Shown here: piece by piece, positions 1 to 9,941 of the stretch | Layout of the letters: each line of letters begins with the position of its first letter | How positions within the stretch are numbered: the first letter of the stretch is position 1 | Assembly: GCF_932276165.1 (NCBI RefSeq) | Contig: NC_063986.1 | Span: 10,738,501 to 10,802,500 of the forward strand | Length of the DNA stretch: 64,000 nucleotides | Source of the DNA: Plutella xylostella | Taxonomy: Eukaryota; Arthropoda; Insecta; Lepidoptera; Plutellidae | Direction of reading: 5' to 3' | Position numbers and translations under genes: made by a program | Notes under the pieces: model-generated | What the model saw: only the letters and a program-made list of their open reading frames with translations | What the model was told of the DNA's origin: nothing | The model's database searches: none

Positions 1-263
1 ATATCATCAATTAGTGACGGCTAGAGAGGATCAGAAAGGGGATGAGTAGGTACATAGGGTAAGTACATAGGGCACAGGGTGCAATTACATCAGAGTACTC
101 AAGATCGATTTTTACCCCCGTATTCATAGAGCTTTTTCACACTTTAAAATAGGTTTACAAATTAAGTTGTGTTTTAGGTATACTAATTTTGACTTTTTAC
201 TGACATAAAGAGACTGAACTCCTGTATTTCGAAGTCATTTGTAAACTTTCTCTCAACTTAAAA

Positions 264-336
264 TCATCATCATCATCATCATCAGCCTATAGCAGTCCAC
301 TGCTGGACGTAGGCCTCTCCCAAGGCACGGCACTGC
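264..336 (-). mobile_element. RTE LINE 3' end, 5'-truncated copy
   Basis: Read on the minus strand this 73-bp piece carries the last codons of an RTE ORF2 (GEAYVQQWTAIG-like) followed by a (ATG)n tail. The same ending occurs at 31128-31186. It is flanked by a perfect 8-bp target duplication ACTTAAAA (256-263 and 337-344), so it is an independent insertion that was truncated during reverse transcription. Confidence 0.85.
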
Positions 337-344
337 ACTTAAAA

Positions 345-1561
345 CACGGTCTATGAATTTGGGGGTATTTTTTTGTGAAGCTAGAGTACTTCAATACTCC
401 CCCTCTGCCCCGCACCGCCCGCACAGTAAATTACAAACTCATTTTCAATATCAATTATTCCATTGGACATGTTTACAGTTTTCAGTTAAATTTGATACCG
501 TATCTCATTGATTGTCTATTTAATTTTGCGAAATGAAATATTCTCCCTCTGTTTGTGACAGTTATGTTTTTACGTAAAGGGGAAAAGGATTGTGCTATGT
601 CTGACGTGTCTATCTTTATGATAAGTTGTCATAGTCGCATACTCAAAAATTATTTTATAATAACTTTTATTTTATTTAGAACTACACTTTTAATAAGTCT
701 ACAGATATAAATATATACATTATGTGTAAGAACTAAGAAGTAAAACTCTGTCTAATGTAAACTAAAAATATCAAAAAACCTGCATGAGAAACCCGAAGAT
801 GCCTTTTGTATAAACAAAACTACTCATATGAATTTACTTAAAACTAGGTATATCTACTTTTATACATTCAACAAAACGCTGGCCACCAACAGTAGTGCAG
901 TAAAAAAAAATATTTGAATAAAGAATGCGTAAACTGCGCCATGTAAATAACGGAACTCATCACTCTATGGTTCCGAATTCAAATTCACTGACCGCATTCA
1001 GCAAACACCCCCCGCGGGGCGCGTTAGGACGACTATAAAAAACCCGATAGAGTTATAAAGCAAGTTTCAGGTCGTAAAAGGGAAGGTGGGAAAACATCGC
1101 AAGATGTAGTTCGAGTTGATACGTTAAATAAATAAATATAAAATAATCTTTATTTCGAGTTAATCAGTAAATACAACAAACCTTATAATTATTTTAATCA
1201 CTACGTCGATAAGTTCTAAAAATTACTTGGGTTCTATTCAAATGAAGAATGATTCAAAGTTATGATCATCAGACCGTAAAGCGTCCTTTACTCCTAAAGA
1301 ATGCCACAACACAGTCTTTGTCCTCAGCCTTCCTCATTCTCTTCCTTGCCGTAACATATACGCATGAATTTTAGTATGAATGTATAAGTACCTATATCCT
1401 CTTTCGCTGTAGCAATTTCTAGAAACCTATTGCGATAATTCGCTCATTGCGATGGCATTTTGAGCTCTTAACTTATGAAACTTTGCAATAAGGTTTATAC
1501 AAATGCAAATAATAATTATTTTATTATTTATGTTATTTTTTTTCACTTCCCTACTTTCTGC
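345..1561. other. AT-rich non-coding stretch
   Basis: I see no supported gene, RNA or complete repeat here. Reading frames are short and of simple composition. The only notable pieces are short A/T runs and an AAATAAATAAATA patch near 1127 that may be an eroded LINE tail. Confidence 0.5.
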
Positions 1562-1608
1562 TCCTGACCCTCCTGCAGGTTGACTGGCGTAGAATGCTCT
1601 TAGCATTA
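1562..1608 (+). mobile_element. LINE 3' UTR fragment, left half (interrupted)
   Basis: This matches the LINE 3' UTR family seen at 18250 and 60640: GGTTGACTGG, then an AATGCT-loop-AGCATT hairpin (1593-1607). The unit is cut at the hairpin by the RTE-like insertion at 1609-2729 and resumes at 2742. The 12-bp string CTCTTAGCATTA (1597-1608) is repeated at 2730-2741 and is the target duplication of the intruder. Confidence 0.75.
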
Positions 1609-2729
1609 CATACATACATACATACATCCATCCTGACGTCCCTCAGCAGGGACAAAGGGCCTTGAGTAGATTTCTCCATCTGTCTCGATCTTGGGCAGCG
1701 GCTGCGAGATCCTCCCACTTCATTCCCACAACTTTTGCCTCATTCTCCACAGAACGTCGCCAGGTTGTTTTTGGGCGGCCCCGTTTACGTTTTCCGGTTG
1801 GCTGCCAGCTGAGCACTTGCTTCGACGGGAATTCTTCGGGTCTTCTGAGGGTATGACCCAGCCACCTCCATTTTCTAGTGAGGATTTCCTGTTCGATGGG
1901 TTTCTGCTTCGTCAACCTCCACAGTTCCGCGTTCGAAATGGTTCGTGGCCAGTAAATCCGCAAAATTCGCCTTAGGCATTTGTTGATAAATACCTGTAGC
2001 TTGCTGGATAAGTCTTTCCGAACGAACCATGTTTCGCAACCGTATAGCAAGACTGACTTTACGTTAGACTCGAAAATCCTCACTTTTGTACGCCGGGTCA
2101 TGACGTTAGAGCTCCACACCGGCTTTAACTGGGCAAAAGCACCTCTAGCTTTGTTTAGACGGGTTTCGATGTCCATCTCTGTTCCTCCTATTGGGTTCAC
2201 TACTCCCCCGAGATAGGTGAATTTCTCAACCCGTTCGACATCTTCGCCATTAATTTGGAGCGGCTGGTTATCAAGGGAGTTAAGACGCATCTCCTTGGTT
2301 TTGCCTATATTGATGCGAAGGCCCTCTTTCGCAGCTTCCGTGGCTAGGTCGTTTGTCTTGGACTGAAGGTCAGAACGTTTTGTAGAGACTAAGCACAGGT
2401 CATCGGCAAAGTCGATGTCTTCTAAGTCTTTGTCGTGAGACCATGGTAAACCCCTTCGGCATTTGCAGGTCACTCTACACATAACGTCGTCCAGGACCAT
2501 AAGGAACAGAAGTGGAGACAGTAGACATCCTTGTTTCACACCTGCAGTCACTGGGATGGGATCAGTGAGACGGCCTTTGTGCATCACTCTACAGGAGGAC
2601 CCTTCATACAGACACTTGATGAGTCCGATGATCTTCTCCGGTATTCCTCTCTTTTTGAGTGTGCGCCATATGCTGGACCACTTCACTCGGTCGAATGCCT
2701 TCTCGAAGTCGATAAACAATGTAAAGACT
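1609..2729 (-). mobile_element. RTE-like LINE, 5'-truncated, with (TATG)n tail
   Basis: The minus-strand element starts inside the reverse transcriptase domain and ends in a TATG microsatellite (1609-1626 on the plus strand as CATA repeats). Perfect 12-bp target duplications flank it (1597-1608 and 2730-2741). It is inserted into the 3' UTR hairpin of an older LINE on the opposite strand. RTE placement rests on the C-terminal YGCETW and KRKRGRPKTTWRR motifs and on the microsatellite tail; the exact clade is uncertain. Confidence 0.8.
1643..2729 (-). pseudogene. Reverse transcriptase C-terminal part of an RTE-like LINE
   Basis: About 360 residues are open and unbroken. The first recognisable block is palm motif A (FIDFEKAFDRV), followed by VKQGCLLSPLLF (motif B region), FADDLCL (motif C catalytic Asp pair), a KFTYLGG block, the YGCETW thumb motif and a basic C-terminus with GHTLRRP and KRKRGRPKTTW. 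The apurinic endonuclease and the finger part of the RT are missing because of 5' truncation, so it cannot act alone. The reading frame runs on to 2833, but those extra N-terminal residues come from the antisense of an unrelated LINE 3' UTR and are not part of the protein. The family role is target-primed reverse transcription in the nucleus. Confidence 0.85.
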
Positions 2730-2812
2730 CTCTTAGCATTAAGTCCACCTAATTGTACATCTACTTTTGTAAATTGTGCAATAAAAATATAAGTAAATAA
2801 ATAAATACAAAT
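2730..2812 (+). mobile_element. LINE 3' UTR fragment, right half with A/T-rich tail
   Basis: This continues the unit broken at 1608: TAGCATTAAGTCCACC, a polyadenylation-like AATAAA, then an AAATAAATAAATA tail. The first 12 bases are the duplicated target site of the nested insertion. Similar endings occur at 18290-18362 and 60680-60757. Confidence 0.75.
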
Positions 2813-3419
2813 GATATTGGTAACGCCAGTCAATAATGTATTACATCCATGTACACGTATACCAATACAATTTTCTCAACATGTTTCTAGAAGATGTTGT
2901 ATTCTTGATCTTACTTTCTTCTCCTATCGCTTTGTAAGAAAAGAATAAAACTGCTTTTGTAATGCCTACCTTGATACTACTCGTACTATAGTTTATTCAA
3001 TTTACCTTGATAATTATGATTGTACAGAAAAAAAACCACTCAAAATCAGTGAGTTGCGATCACTGACAAACCCTCCACTACTAATAATTTACTTACCTAA
3101 GTAAAGCTGAAAATTACTTACTTTCCCCTTTTTTTAAACAAACAAAACTTTTAACACGTTCACCGCCAAAAATCCACACTTAATCAATCAACCCGCTCTC
3201 GTAAAGTCGTTAAACTTTTTCCGTCCGCTGCCTCACTCGCGGCTCACCTCGACCCTGAAGACCATGGATACTGGAGCTGTGCAGGGATTGAGTTTATATA
3301 CCTAATAATAATAATAATTTATTTCAAACATCAAGGTCCATAATTAATTAAGTACAAAATATCATTTATTTTTGCAGGTATTTATTAAAACACTTGCAAT
3401 AATTATAATATACTTATTA
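2813..3419. other. AT-rich non-coding stretch with an eroded LINE tail
   Basis: No gene is visible. At 3302-3330 there is (AAT)n followed by TTTATTTC, which looks like the 3' tail of a minus-strand LINE or SINE. Confidence 0.4.
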
Positions 3420-3647
3420 TATATCACACACCTAGATCTAAAGAGGAGAGACAAAAAACGAATTATACTCAGCTCGCTCGTTCAACAAAAAAGGTATAGT
3501 TTGACATCTAGCTTCGAGTAGGTAGTTGAGATATTTTTAAATCTGTTTTAATGGTTAGTTAATAATAATTTAAGGAATCTGATATTATGCATAACTCAAA
3601 AATCTGTTTTTTTTGTTAATCCTCTTTAGATCTAGGTGTGCGATATA
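3420..3647. mobile_element. MITE with ~27-bp terminal inverted repeats
   Basis: The ends are near-perfect inverted repeats around CACACCTAGATCTAAAGAGG (3420-3446 against 3620-3646) separated by about 170 bp of AT-rich DNA without coding capacity. The flanks are TA-rich, so the target duplication cannot be assigned. The superfamily is unknown. Confidence 0.65.
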
Positions 3648-3776
3648 ATTTTAAACAAATGATATATTTATAATTGAGAATGAATAACAGCATAACGCAC
3701 GCAGTCGTTGGTCGCGCTCCCGCGCGTAAGCATACGAAACTATCGCGCTAATAAACATCAAATTTATGCGGTTGAA

Positions 3777-4718
3777 ATGTCGCAAAAAATCGATCTAGAT
3801 TTGTTAAAAAACTTAATAACTAGTGCCTTGAAACCACTTGACGAAAAAATTAACGACATTTGCTCCAGAATAAGCCAAATAAGTGACGAAATACGCGAGT
3901 TAAAATCCGTTGTATCGAATTCAAATAGTGATGGATCAACAAAACCTGGCAGCTATAGTGAAGTGGTGACAACACCGGCCTCTAGTACGAAATCCACACC
4001 AGCTAGCCGTCCCTCTCTAACGGCAGCGGCACAACGCGAGAAGCGCACTACTGCAATACGTGCGAAAGAGAAGATATCAACGCAAGCGAACCGACCTACA
4101 CGACCAACCAGCCTACAACGACGCGGCCAACCAGCCAAGATAGAACTCTCGAGCCAACATACCCCCACGGACAAGAAAAAAATAATAACTGACAAAATAA
4201 TCACAACGGACGCGACCCCACTGACCTCTAACTCCAATCAAACGACTGCAATTGAGAAAAATACCACTACTGTAACACCTACGAGCATCCCAACGACCCC
4301 GACGACCGATGTTGCAACTGAAAATGGAGAACAATGGATCACCGTCACCAAACGCCAGCCCAGAAAGTCATCTGCAATACGTGGATCTGCAACCAACACT
4401 GGCATCCAAGGTATTGAGAGGTACACGTACCTACACGGGTGCTATTTCAAAACTGAAACGACCACGGACTCCCTAATCGATCACCTGAAGAAAGTGGATG
4501 GTGGACTCCAGTACATCGTGGAAAAGATCCCATCCATACATGACACCTACACATCCTTCAAAATCGGGATACCAGCTGCATCAATAGAAAAATTCATGGC
4601 AACAGACGTGTGGCCTCTGAATACGAATATATCAAAATGGCGGCCCTTTCTCTTACCAAGGCCCAACAGACCACCTGATGAGTCCACCGGAAAAGACACA
4701 CCAAACAACCAGCACTGA
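3777..4718 (+). CDS. CR1-type LINE ORF1 protein
   Basis: Of 313 residues from the first ATG (3777), the N-terminal ~45 (MSQKIDLDLL onward) have the leucine/isoleucine spacing of a coiled coil. A long Thr/Ser/Pro-rich, basic and probably disordered linker follows. The C-terminal ~85 residues (from ERYTYLHG) form a compact domain with a SFKI strand and a late VWP motif. A similar FKS...FWP arrangement ends the ORF1 remnant at 23587-24723, so the two probably share this C-terminal fold. There is no CCHC zinc knuckle. ORF1 proteins of this kind bind element RNA in the ribonucleoprotein. The frame is open upstream to about 3708 but without an ATG. The last 41 bases overlap ORF2 in the +1 frame. 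Confidence 0.75.
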   Translation: MSQKIDLDLLKNLITSALKPLDEKINDICSRISQISDEIRELKSVVSNSNSDGSTKPGSYSEVVTTPASSTKSTPASRPSLTAAAQREKRTTAIRAKEKISTQANRPTRPTSLQRRGQPAKIELSSQHTPTDKKKIITDKIITTDATPLTSNSNQTTAIEKNTTTVTPTSIPTTPTTDVATENGEQWITVTKRQPRKSSAIRGSATNTGIQGIERYTYLHGCYFKTETTTDSLIDHLKKVDGGLQYIVEKIPSIHDTYTSFKIGIPAASIEKFMATDVWPLNTNISKWRPFLLPRPNRPPDESTGKDTPNNQH

Positions 4719-7626
4719 ATCAAGAAATCTAACAATCTTCCATCAAAATATCAACAGACTAGAAAACAAGACCAACAAACTGGAATGTGAACTACAAGTC
4801 CACGGAAACATAGATGTCCTCTGCCTGACCGAGCTGTTCCTGCATCCTGATGAGCTGCCCAGCGTGCACCTCGAGAACTACAAGCTGGCGGCGCACTACT
4901 GCCGGCGCGGGCGCGAGGGCGGCGGCGCCTGTATCTACGTGCGGGACCAGGTCCTCGCCATCGAGCGCCCGGAGGTGGCGCAGCTGTCGGTGGAGATGCA
5001 CTTCGAGGCCTGCGCCGTGGAGTGCGTCGGTGCGGACACCGTGGTGGTCTGTATCTATAGACCACCTCGAGGTAAAGACAGAGGGGACTTCCCTACTTTT
5101 TTCTCAAAATTAAATGACCTACTTTCTATACACTTTGTAAATAACTATAACATCATTATAATGGGTGACATGAATATTGATATGTTAGTAAAATGTCCAA
5201 ATTCAAAATTATTATCAGAGACTTTAAGACAGTTTGGATTTAAATCATTAGTTAATTTTCCTACAAGAATAACAGATAAATCAAGTACATGTTTGGATCA
5301 CATCTATACTAATATGCCAAATGTTAATATAAATGAAGTATCTCCTTTACAATTACAAGTCTCAGATCACTCAGGTATATTTCTGTCTATACAAATAAAC
5401 AAAATGTTACAGCTTAACCTAGAAAGATATAAGCGCCTTTTCTCGGAATTTAACATTAGCAACTTTAAACAAAGCCTAGATTTATATGATTGGGAAAAAT
5501 TGTTATCTAAATATCAGTGCTCTAGTTTAAAAATTGATGCAACAATTAATGTAATCAACCATTACTTTAACATACACTTCCCTCTGAAGAAGTATCCTGT
5601 AAGAAACAACGCGAAGGTGTGGGTCACCGAGGACGTCCGGTCCAGCCGTAGAAAAATACGAGAAGTCAAACAATCACTAACTCAAAATCCTAATGATCAA
5701 ATCTTAATTGACAAATTGATTAATCTAGAAAAGAAACACATATCTATCCTAAACCTAACGCGTAAAGAATATATAAATAAACAAATAGTTAGTGCCGGAA
5801 AGGACATGTGCCGCACTGTGTGGAGGGTCATCGCGTCGGAGACGGGGCGGGCGGGCGCGCCCGGCGCCGCCCTCGACGTGCTGGTCAGCGCCTCGGCGGG
5901 GGCCAGCGACTGCGAGCGCGCGCGCCACGCTGCCGTCGCCCTCAACCGGTACTATATCGAAGCTAACAACAACCCGAACTGCCGGCCTTGCTGTGATTCC
6001 GCAATTGTTTACCTCAACAAATACTTAGAATCCCACGAAGTACCTAAATTCATAAACACACCTATATCATTGAACCAAATAATAAATGTTATAAATAAAA
6101 TAAAGCGTAAACAATCCACTGATATAAACGACATGTCAACGGCTGTATTAGACTATCTACCTCCTGTTGTTATATCTTTACTTTGTATGCTATTCAACCA
6201 ATGCGTAAATGAGGGTGATTATCCTAGCCTTCTAAAACAAATAAAAGTACAACCTATATACAAGGGAAAGGGTGAAATGAACATGCTTAGGTATTTTAGA
6301 CCGATATCCCTCATACCTATAATATCAAAAGTATTTGAGCGTCTTATAAGTGACAGACTTATAAAACATTTCATAAAAAATAAACTTCTCAATCATCAAC
6401 AATACGCTTATCAGCAAAACAGGTCGACTGTTGACGCGGCGCGTGATGTCGTGTGCCGAGCGATGAGTCATCACGAGGCGGGCCGGCAGGTCGCCGCCGT
6501 GTTCTGTGACCTGTCGCGCGCATTCGAGCTAGTTAACCACGAACTTCTTTTAAAGAAACTTAAATTGTATGGTATTACTGATGACTTCTACAACACAATT
6601 GCAGTGTTTTTGCGCGATCGGAAGCAATGCACGTACGTCCGGAACTCGAAGTCCGACCTTGAATTCATAGGTGACTGCGCGGTGCCGCAGGGTTCTACTA
6701 TGGGAAACTACCTATTCCTAATCTTGGTCAATGACCTAACAGCGGCATCTGAGCACGCCGAATATGTCTTGTTTGCAGACGACGGTTGCCTGATTGTATC
6801 TGCTGAGAACTATGTTCTGCTCAAACACAAATTAAACCTAGTCACTGCCTGCATACATGACTGGTTCAGCGCAAATGGAATGCTGCTAAATATAGAAAAA
6901 ACGAACATTGTTCATTTCCAACTGAGAAGGACTAGGGGACATGACCTAAATGTGGTGTGCAACGGAGTGGCGGTGCCGCAGGTGGACCAGGTGAAGTACC
7001 TCGGCTTCGTGATCGACGCCGGCCTCACCTGGGCGCCTCACATTGACGTCACGTGCGCCCGCCTCGCCTCCGCGTGCTTCGCGCTGTCCCGTCTGGCTCG
7101 TAGCTTGTCTAATGAAAATATGAAAAAAGCATACTACGGATATTTTCACTCGATTCTATCATACGGTGTTGACCTCTGGGGTAATGCGGCGTGCTCCGAA
7201 AGGATACTAGGACTCCAAAAACGTGCCGTACGAATAATTGCTCACAAACCATGGGACTGTCCCGCAAAACAATTATTTAAAAACTGTAACATCCTAACAC
7301 TACCGTGCCTATACGCGCTAGAAGTTGCAAAATACGCAAGGCGTAACCTCGACAAATTTAATACTAAAGCAGACTTCCACCGGGTCAACACCCGGCGGCG
7401 TAACCAGCTGATCGCGCCCGCGACTAGGCTCGCCAAGTCTGATAAATGTATTAACACTCTCGTTCCCAGAGTATACAATGCACTGCCTGATAACGTAAAA
7501 GAAACAAAATCTAAGACCGTTTTCATCGCAAAACTTAAAAATATATTGGTTAATATGCCTATTTATAAATTCACTGACTTCCCTGCCTCGTTGTCCTCTG
7601 TGACCCCAACCTTGCCTACCAACTAA
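4678..7626 (+). CDS. CR1-type LINE ORF2: endonuclease and reverse transcriptase
   Basis: This 982-residue polyprotein cuts target DNA and primes reverse transcription there. The N-terminal apurinic-type endonuclease shows FHQNIN (Asn near 24), LTEL (Glu52), GDMNID (Asp164, Asn166) and SDHSG (Asp230, His231). The RT core shows YFRPISL, CDLSRAFE (catalytic Asp611; the usual final Asp of this motif is Glu), VPQGSTMG and LFADDG (Asp701, Asp702), then the YLGFVID block and a YGVDLW thumb motif. All catalytic residues are present with no stops. The start ATG lies inside ORF1, suggesting reinitiation or a frame switch. Base composition is strikingly patchy: blocks near 4848-5050, 5820-5950, 6430-6530 and 6960-7080 are very GC-rich at third positions while the rest is AT-rich. 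Confidence 0.9.
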   Translation: MSPPEKTHQTTSTESRNLTIFHQNINRLENKTNKLECELQVHGNIDVLCLTELFLHPDELPSVHLENYKLAAHYCRRGREGGGACIYVRDQVLAIERPEVAQLSVEMHFEACAVECVGADTVVVCIYRPPRGKDRGDFPTFFSKLNDLLSIHFVNNYNIIIMGDMNIDMLVKCPNSKLLSETLRQFGFKSLVNFPTRITDKSSTCLDHIYTNMPNVNINEVSPLQLQVSDHSGIFLSIQINKMLQLNLERYKRLFSEFNISNFKQSLDLYDWEKLLSKYQCSSLKIDATINVINHYFNIHFPLKKYPVRNNAKVWVTEDVRSSRRKIREVKQSLTQNPNDQILIDKLINLEKKHISILNLTRKEYINKQIVSAGKDMCRTVWRVIASETGRAGAPGAALDVLVSASAGASDCERARHAAVALNRYYIEANNNPNCRPCCDSAIVYLNKYLESHEVPKFINTPISLNQIINVINKIKRKQSTDINDMSTAVLDYLPPVVISLLCMLFNQCVNEGDYPSLLKQIKVQPIYKGKGEMNMLRYFRPISLIPIISKVFERLISDRLIKHFIKNKLLNHQQYAYQQNRSTVDAARDVVCRAMSHHEAGRQVAAVFCDLSRAFELVNHELLLKKLKLYGITDDFYNTIAVFLRDRKQCTYVRNSKSDLEFIGDCAVPQGSTMGNYLFLILVNDLTAASEHAEYVLFADDGCLIVSAENYVLLKHKLNLVTACIHDWFSANGMLLNIEKTNIVHFQLRRTRGHDLNVVCNGVAVPQVDQVKYLGFVIDAGLTWAPHIDVTCARLASACFALSRLARSLSNENMKKAYYGYFHSILSYGVDLWGNAACSERILGLQKRAVRIIAHKPWDCPAKQLFKNCNILTLPCLYALEVAKYARRNLDKFNTKADFHRVNTRRRNQLIAPATRLAKSDKCINTLVPRVYNALPDNVKETKSKTVFIAKLKNILVNMPIYKFTDFPASLSSVTPTLPTN

Positions 7627-7872
7627 ATTGCAATAACAACCTGTACCTACCTATCTGTAAAATTACTGTATTTTTAACTACATTATAAATTAACATTAAA
7701 ATTAAATTGTAATTACCTAAATAATATTACATACTTAATTAGCTAATGTACCTATCTATAAAATGTAATAAGTATAACTTGTGATTGTGATTTGTGATTG
7801 TAATTATGATTTGTGAGTTGTGACGTATAAATATTATTTTATAAATAAATGATTTGAATTTGAATTGAATTT

Positions 7873-8297
7873 TGCACCTTCAGTACAGTGACGACTGAAC
7901 TTAAAAAACCGGTCTCACGAGAAATCGGATAAAAAAGTAAGTTTTTAGTCGTTGTCACTACTGTTGTGAAAAGATTAGTTATTCAGGGTCGATAACTGCC
8001 AAGTGTCCTACTGTGGACGTCGTCGATTTAAATCACCTGCTGCCGCCACACGGATTTGTTATCGAAGTAGATAAACGTCACTATATAGCGATTCGCCATA
8101 GATAGCGCGCTGTGATTGGTGGAACGCGCCTTAAACGAACTTGTGTAGCGGCTACTGGAGTATGTTAATACACATACATAAAAAGTTGATAGATCACCCG
8201 ATCTTCGTATTCATACACTCACGATAAATAATTTGCTATTTTCGCTCGGTTTTCTTCACACATAATCAATGTCCAAACTCGCAGTCCTGATCCTGTG
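7873..8297. other. Non-coding stretch
   Basis: No gene or repeat boundary is visible. Composition is less AT-rich than the window average around 8000-8150. Confidence 0.4.
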
Positions 8298-8480
8298 CTG
8301 AGTGAAAAACGAAAACCCCAATGCATTAAAAGTTCCCCGCGTGGGGTTTTAGAATGCATTAAAAGTACCGCGCCCGGGAGCACTGTCCAACTCACTTTAC
8401 ATGGAAATTGGGACTTCTGGCCCGTTTTAATTGCGCGCTCGCGGTTTCCGCGCGAAATCACCACGGGGTTTTTCACTCAG
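8298..8480. mobile_element. Small MITE with CTGAGTGAAAAAC ends
   Basis: The left end CTGAGTGAAAAAC is mirrored by GTTTTTCACTCAG on the right, and CCCC/GGGG tracts follow inward on both sides. The 183-bp interior has two AATGCATTAAAAGT repeats and CG-rich islets. I see no convincing target duplication. Overlapping reading frames on both strands are shadows of this inverted structure. Confidence 0.6.
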
Positions 8481-8927
8481 TGGACATCTCGTCTCAACTC
8501 ACAGATCATGTATCTATATCTTGGTCTTTTACATATACATGTAATCTTAATGAACATAACTACCATACGAGATAAAATATCGTGAAAAAAGTCGTGTGAG
8601 TAACATGTCGTGTGAATTGTCACGGCGGCTGGTTTTCGAACGAATCGAATAATTCTATATTTTGATGACTCTTGTAATTACCTACCTAAATGTAAGCTTT
8701 AGTACATAGCTACATACCATACCAAAATTAAAAGATTTGAAATTTTATAGTAAGTAGTAATAACAAAATGCAAGAGCATTTCTAGTTTTCCAACGAGACG
8801 CTCGCAAAATGCTCAGTTCTTGTTAAAACGGCGGACAGACGAAATACATTTAAAAAAATATTCTCTGAACTCACTCCCAAACTCTACTTGAACACATAGT
8901 CTACTGGAATATTCCATTGCGAAGCTA

Positions 8928-9187
8928 TGTGGCGGACTCCTAGCCACTAGTTCAGACGAAGATCAACAGATGGCGCTCGGAACGCAATACAGAGAAGATG
9001 TATGGGAACTACGCAAATTACTATGAAAATCCTACATCGCGCATTCGAAGTTTCTCACCTACTCTGCAACATATAGAAATCCCCAACGCTAACCGTTGGG
9101 CAGCTGCCCGCCAGGCCACACCACCCGGCCTGGTCGGAGGATCCTCCCTTTGCATGGGGATGCTCCAACACCTCCAGCATCACCATA
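8928..9187 (+). repeat. TRIM 5' LTR
   Basis: It begins TGTGGCGGACTCC and ends CATCACCATA, and I see no difference from the 3' LTR. Short reading frames starting MYGNYANYY in both LTRs are identical only because the LTRs are; they are not credible genes. Confidence 0.85.
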
Positions 9188-9188
9188 C

Positions 9189-9201
9189 TGGTGACCCCGT
9201 G
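9189..9201 (+). promoter_or_regulatory. Putative tRNA primer-binding site of the TRIM
   Basis: TGGTGACCCCGTG begins with the TGG expected to pair with a tRNA CCA end and sits two bases downstream of the 5' LTR. Which tRNA is used cannot be settled here. Confidence 0.65.
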
Positions 9202-9664
9202 AAGAACATCAGCGCAGCCTTCTGAAGACCCGCAGAGCAGCCTCCACGCCATCTTCCATCGACTTTCTCTCCTCACCTCAACAGCCGTGCAGCAGAACTC
9301 TCAGCAAAGCAGCCCCTGGAGCCAACCAGCCAGCATCCGGTCTTAAAGGGCAACATGACCACCAGCATGCAGCGAACGCGCAGGCCTGGTCACACCCTCG
9401 ACCCACACCAGCAACTTGGCACAGCACCACTGCACTTCGGCCGGTCAGCAAGCAGAGCCATCCTCTCCTGGTCGACGCAGCACTCTGCCACCATGCTCCA
9501 CTGCAGGCTCATCCCGACTCACCGTGGACATCGCCACTGCAGCATCACCCCGACTCACTGGGGACTCCTCACCGCACTCACAGTCCCGACTCACTGCGGA
9601 CTACGCGGCACTGGCTGGCAATCAAGACTCTCGGCTGCACTGAAGACTATCGCCCTCCGGTCTC

Positions 9665-9674
9665 GGTGGGGGAG
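9665..9674 (+). promoter_or_regulatory. Putative polypurine tract of the TRIM
   Basis: GGTGGGGGAG lies directly upstream of the 3' LTR, where plus-strand DNA synthesis would be primed. Confidence 0.65.
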
Positions 9675-9677
9675 TGA

Positions 9678-9937
9678 TGTGGCGGACTCCTAGCCACTAG
9701 TTCAGACGAAGATCAACAGATGGCGCTCGGAACGCAATACAGAGAAGATGTATGGGAACTACGCAAATTACTATGAAAATCCTACATCGCGCATTCGAAG
9801 TTTCTCACCTACTCTGCAACATATAGAAATCCCCAACGCTAACCGTTGGGCAGCTGCCCGCCAGGCCACACCACCCGGCCTGGTCGGAGGATCCTCCCTT
9901 TGCATGGGGATGCTCCAACACCTCCAGCATCACCATA
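9678..9937 (+). repeat. TRIM 3' LTR
   Basis: Second copy of the 260-bp repeat, followed by the duplicated target GCTA. The lack of visible differences from the 5' LTR points to recent insertion. Confidence 0.85.
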
Positions 9938-9941
9938 GCTA

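Larger units (their letters stand above)
3690..7872 (+). mobile_element. CR1-type LINE, apparently complete and unbroken
   Basis: Two overlapping open frames (ORF1, ORF2) are followed by a 3' UTR ending in TTTGAATTTGAATTGAA repeats, the kind of tail CR1-group LINEs use instead of poly(A). The 5' boundary is not fixed by a target duplication; it lies between the MITE ending at 3647 and the ORF1 start codon. Both proteins lack stops or frameshifts and the catalytic residues are present, so the copy may be young. The short 5' leader leaves mild 5' truncation possible. Confidence 0.8.
8928..9937 (+). mobile_element. TRIM (miniature LTR retrotransposon)
   Basis: Two apparently identical 260-bp direct repeats (8928-9187 and 9678-9937) enclose 490 bp. 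GCTA occurs immediately outside both ends (8924-8927, 9938-9941). A primer-binding-like TGGTGACCCCGTG starts two bases after the left repeat and a purine tract GGTGGGGGAG lies just before the right one, giving the plus-strand orientation. The interior has no gag or pol, only three diverged copies of a CCCGACTCAC-containing unit near 9510-9600. Mobility would need proteins from an autonomous relative. Confidence 0.85.

Noticed and set aside
3708..3776. Upstream start for CR1 ORF1 at 3708
   Set aside because: The codon there is TTG; the first ATG in frame is 3777, just before the coiled-coil region.
4751..5113. Several frames on both strands over the CR1 endonuclease region (for example 4751-5065 minus, 4850-5113 plus)
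   Set aside because: They overlap the intact ORF2 in its GC-rich block; lack of stops there follows from base composition.
8998..9225. Small frame MYGNYANYY..., repeated at 9748-9975
   Set aside because: It occurs twice only because it lies in the two TRIM LTRs; it has no domain and ends differently in each.
9355..9693. 112-codon frame in the TRIM interior as a possible gag
   Set aside because: It runs over the CCCGACTCAC repeat and the purine tract into the 3' LTR, and has no gag-like motif.
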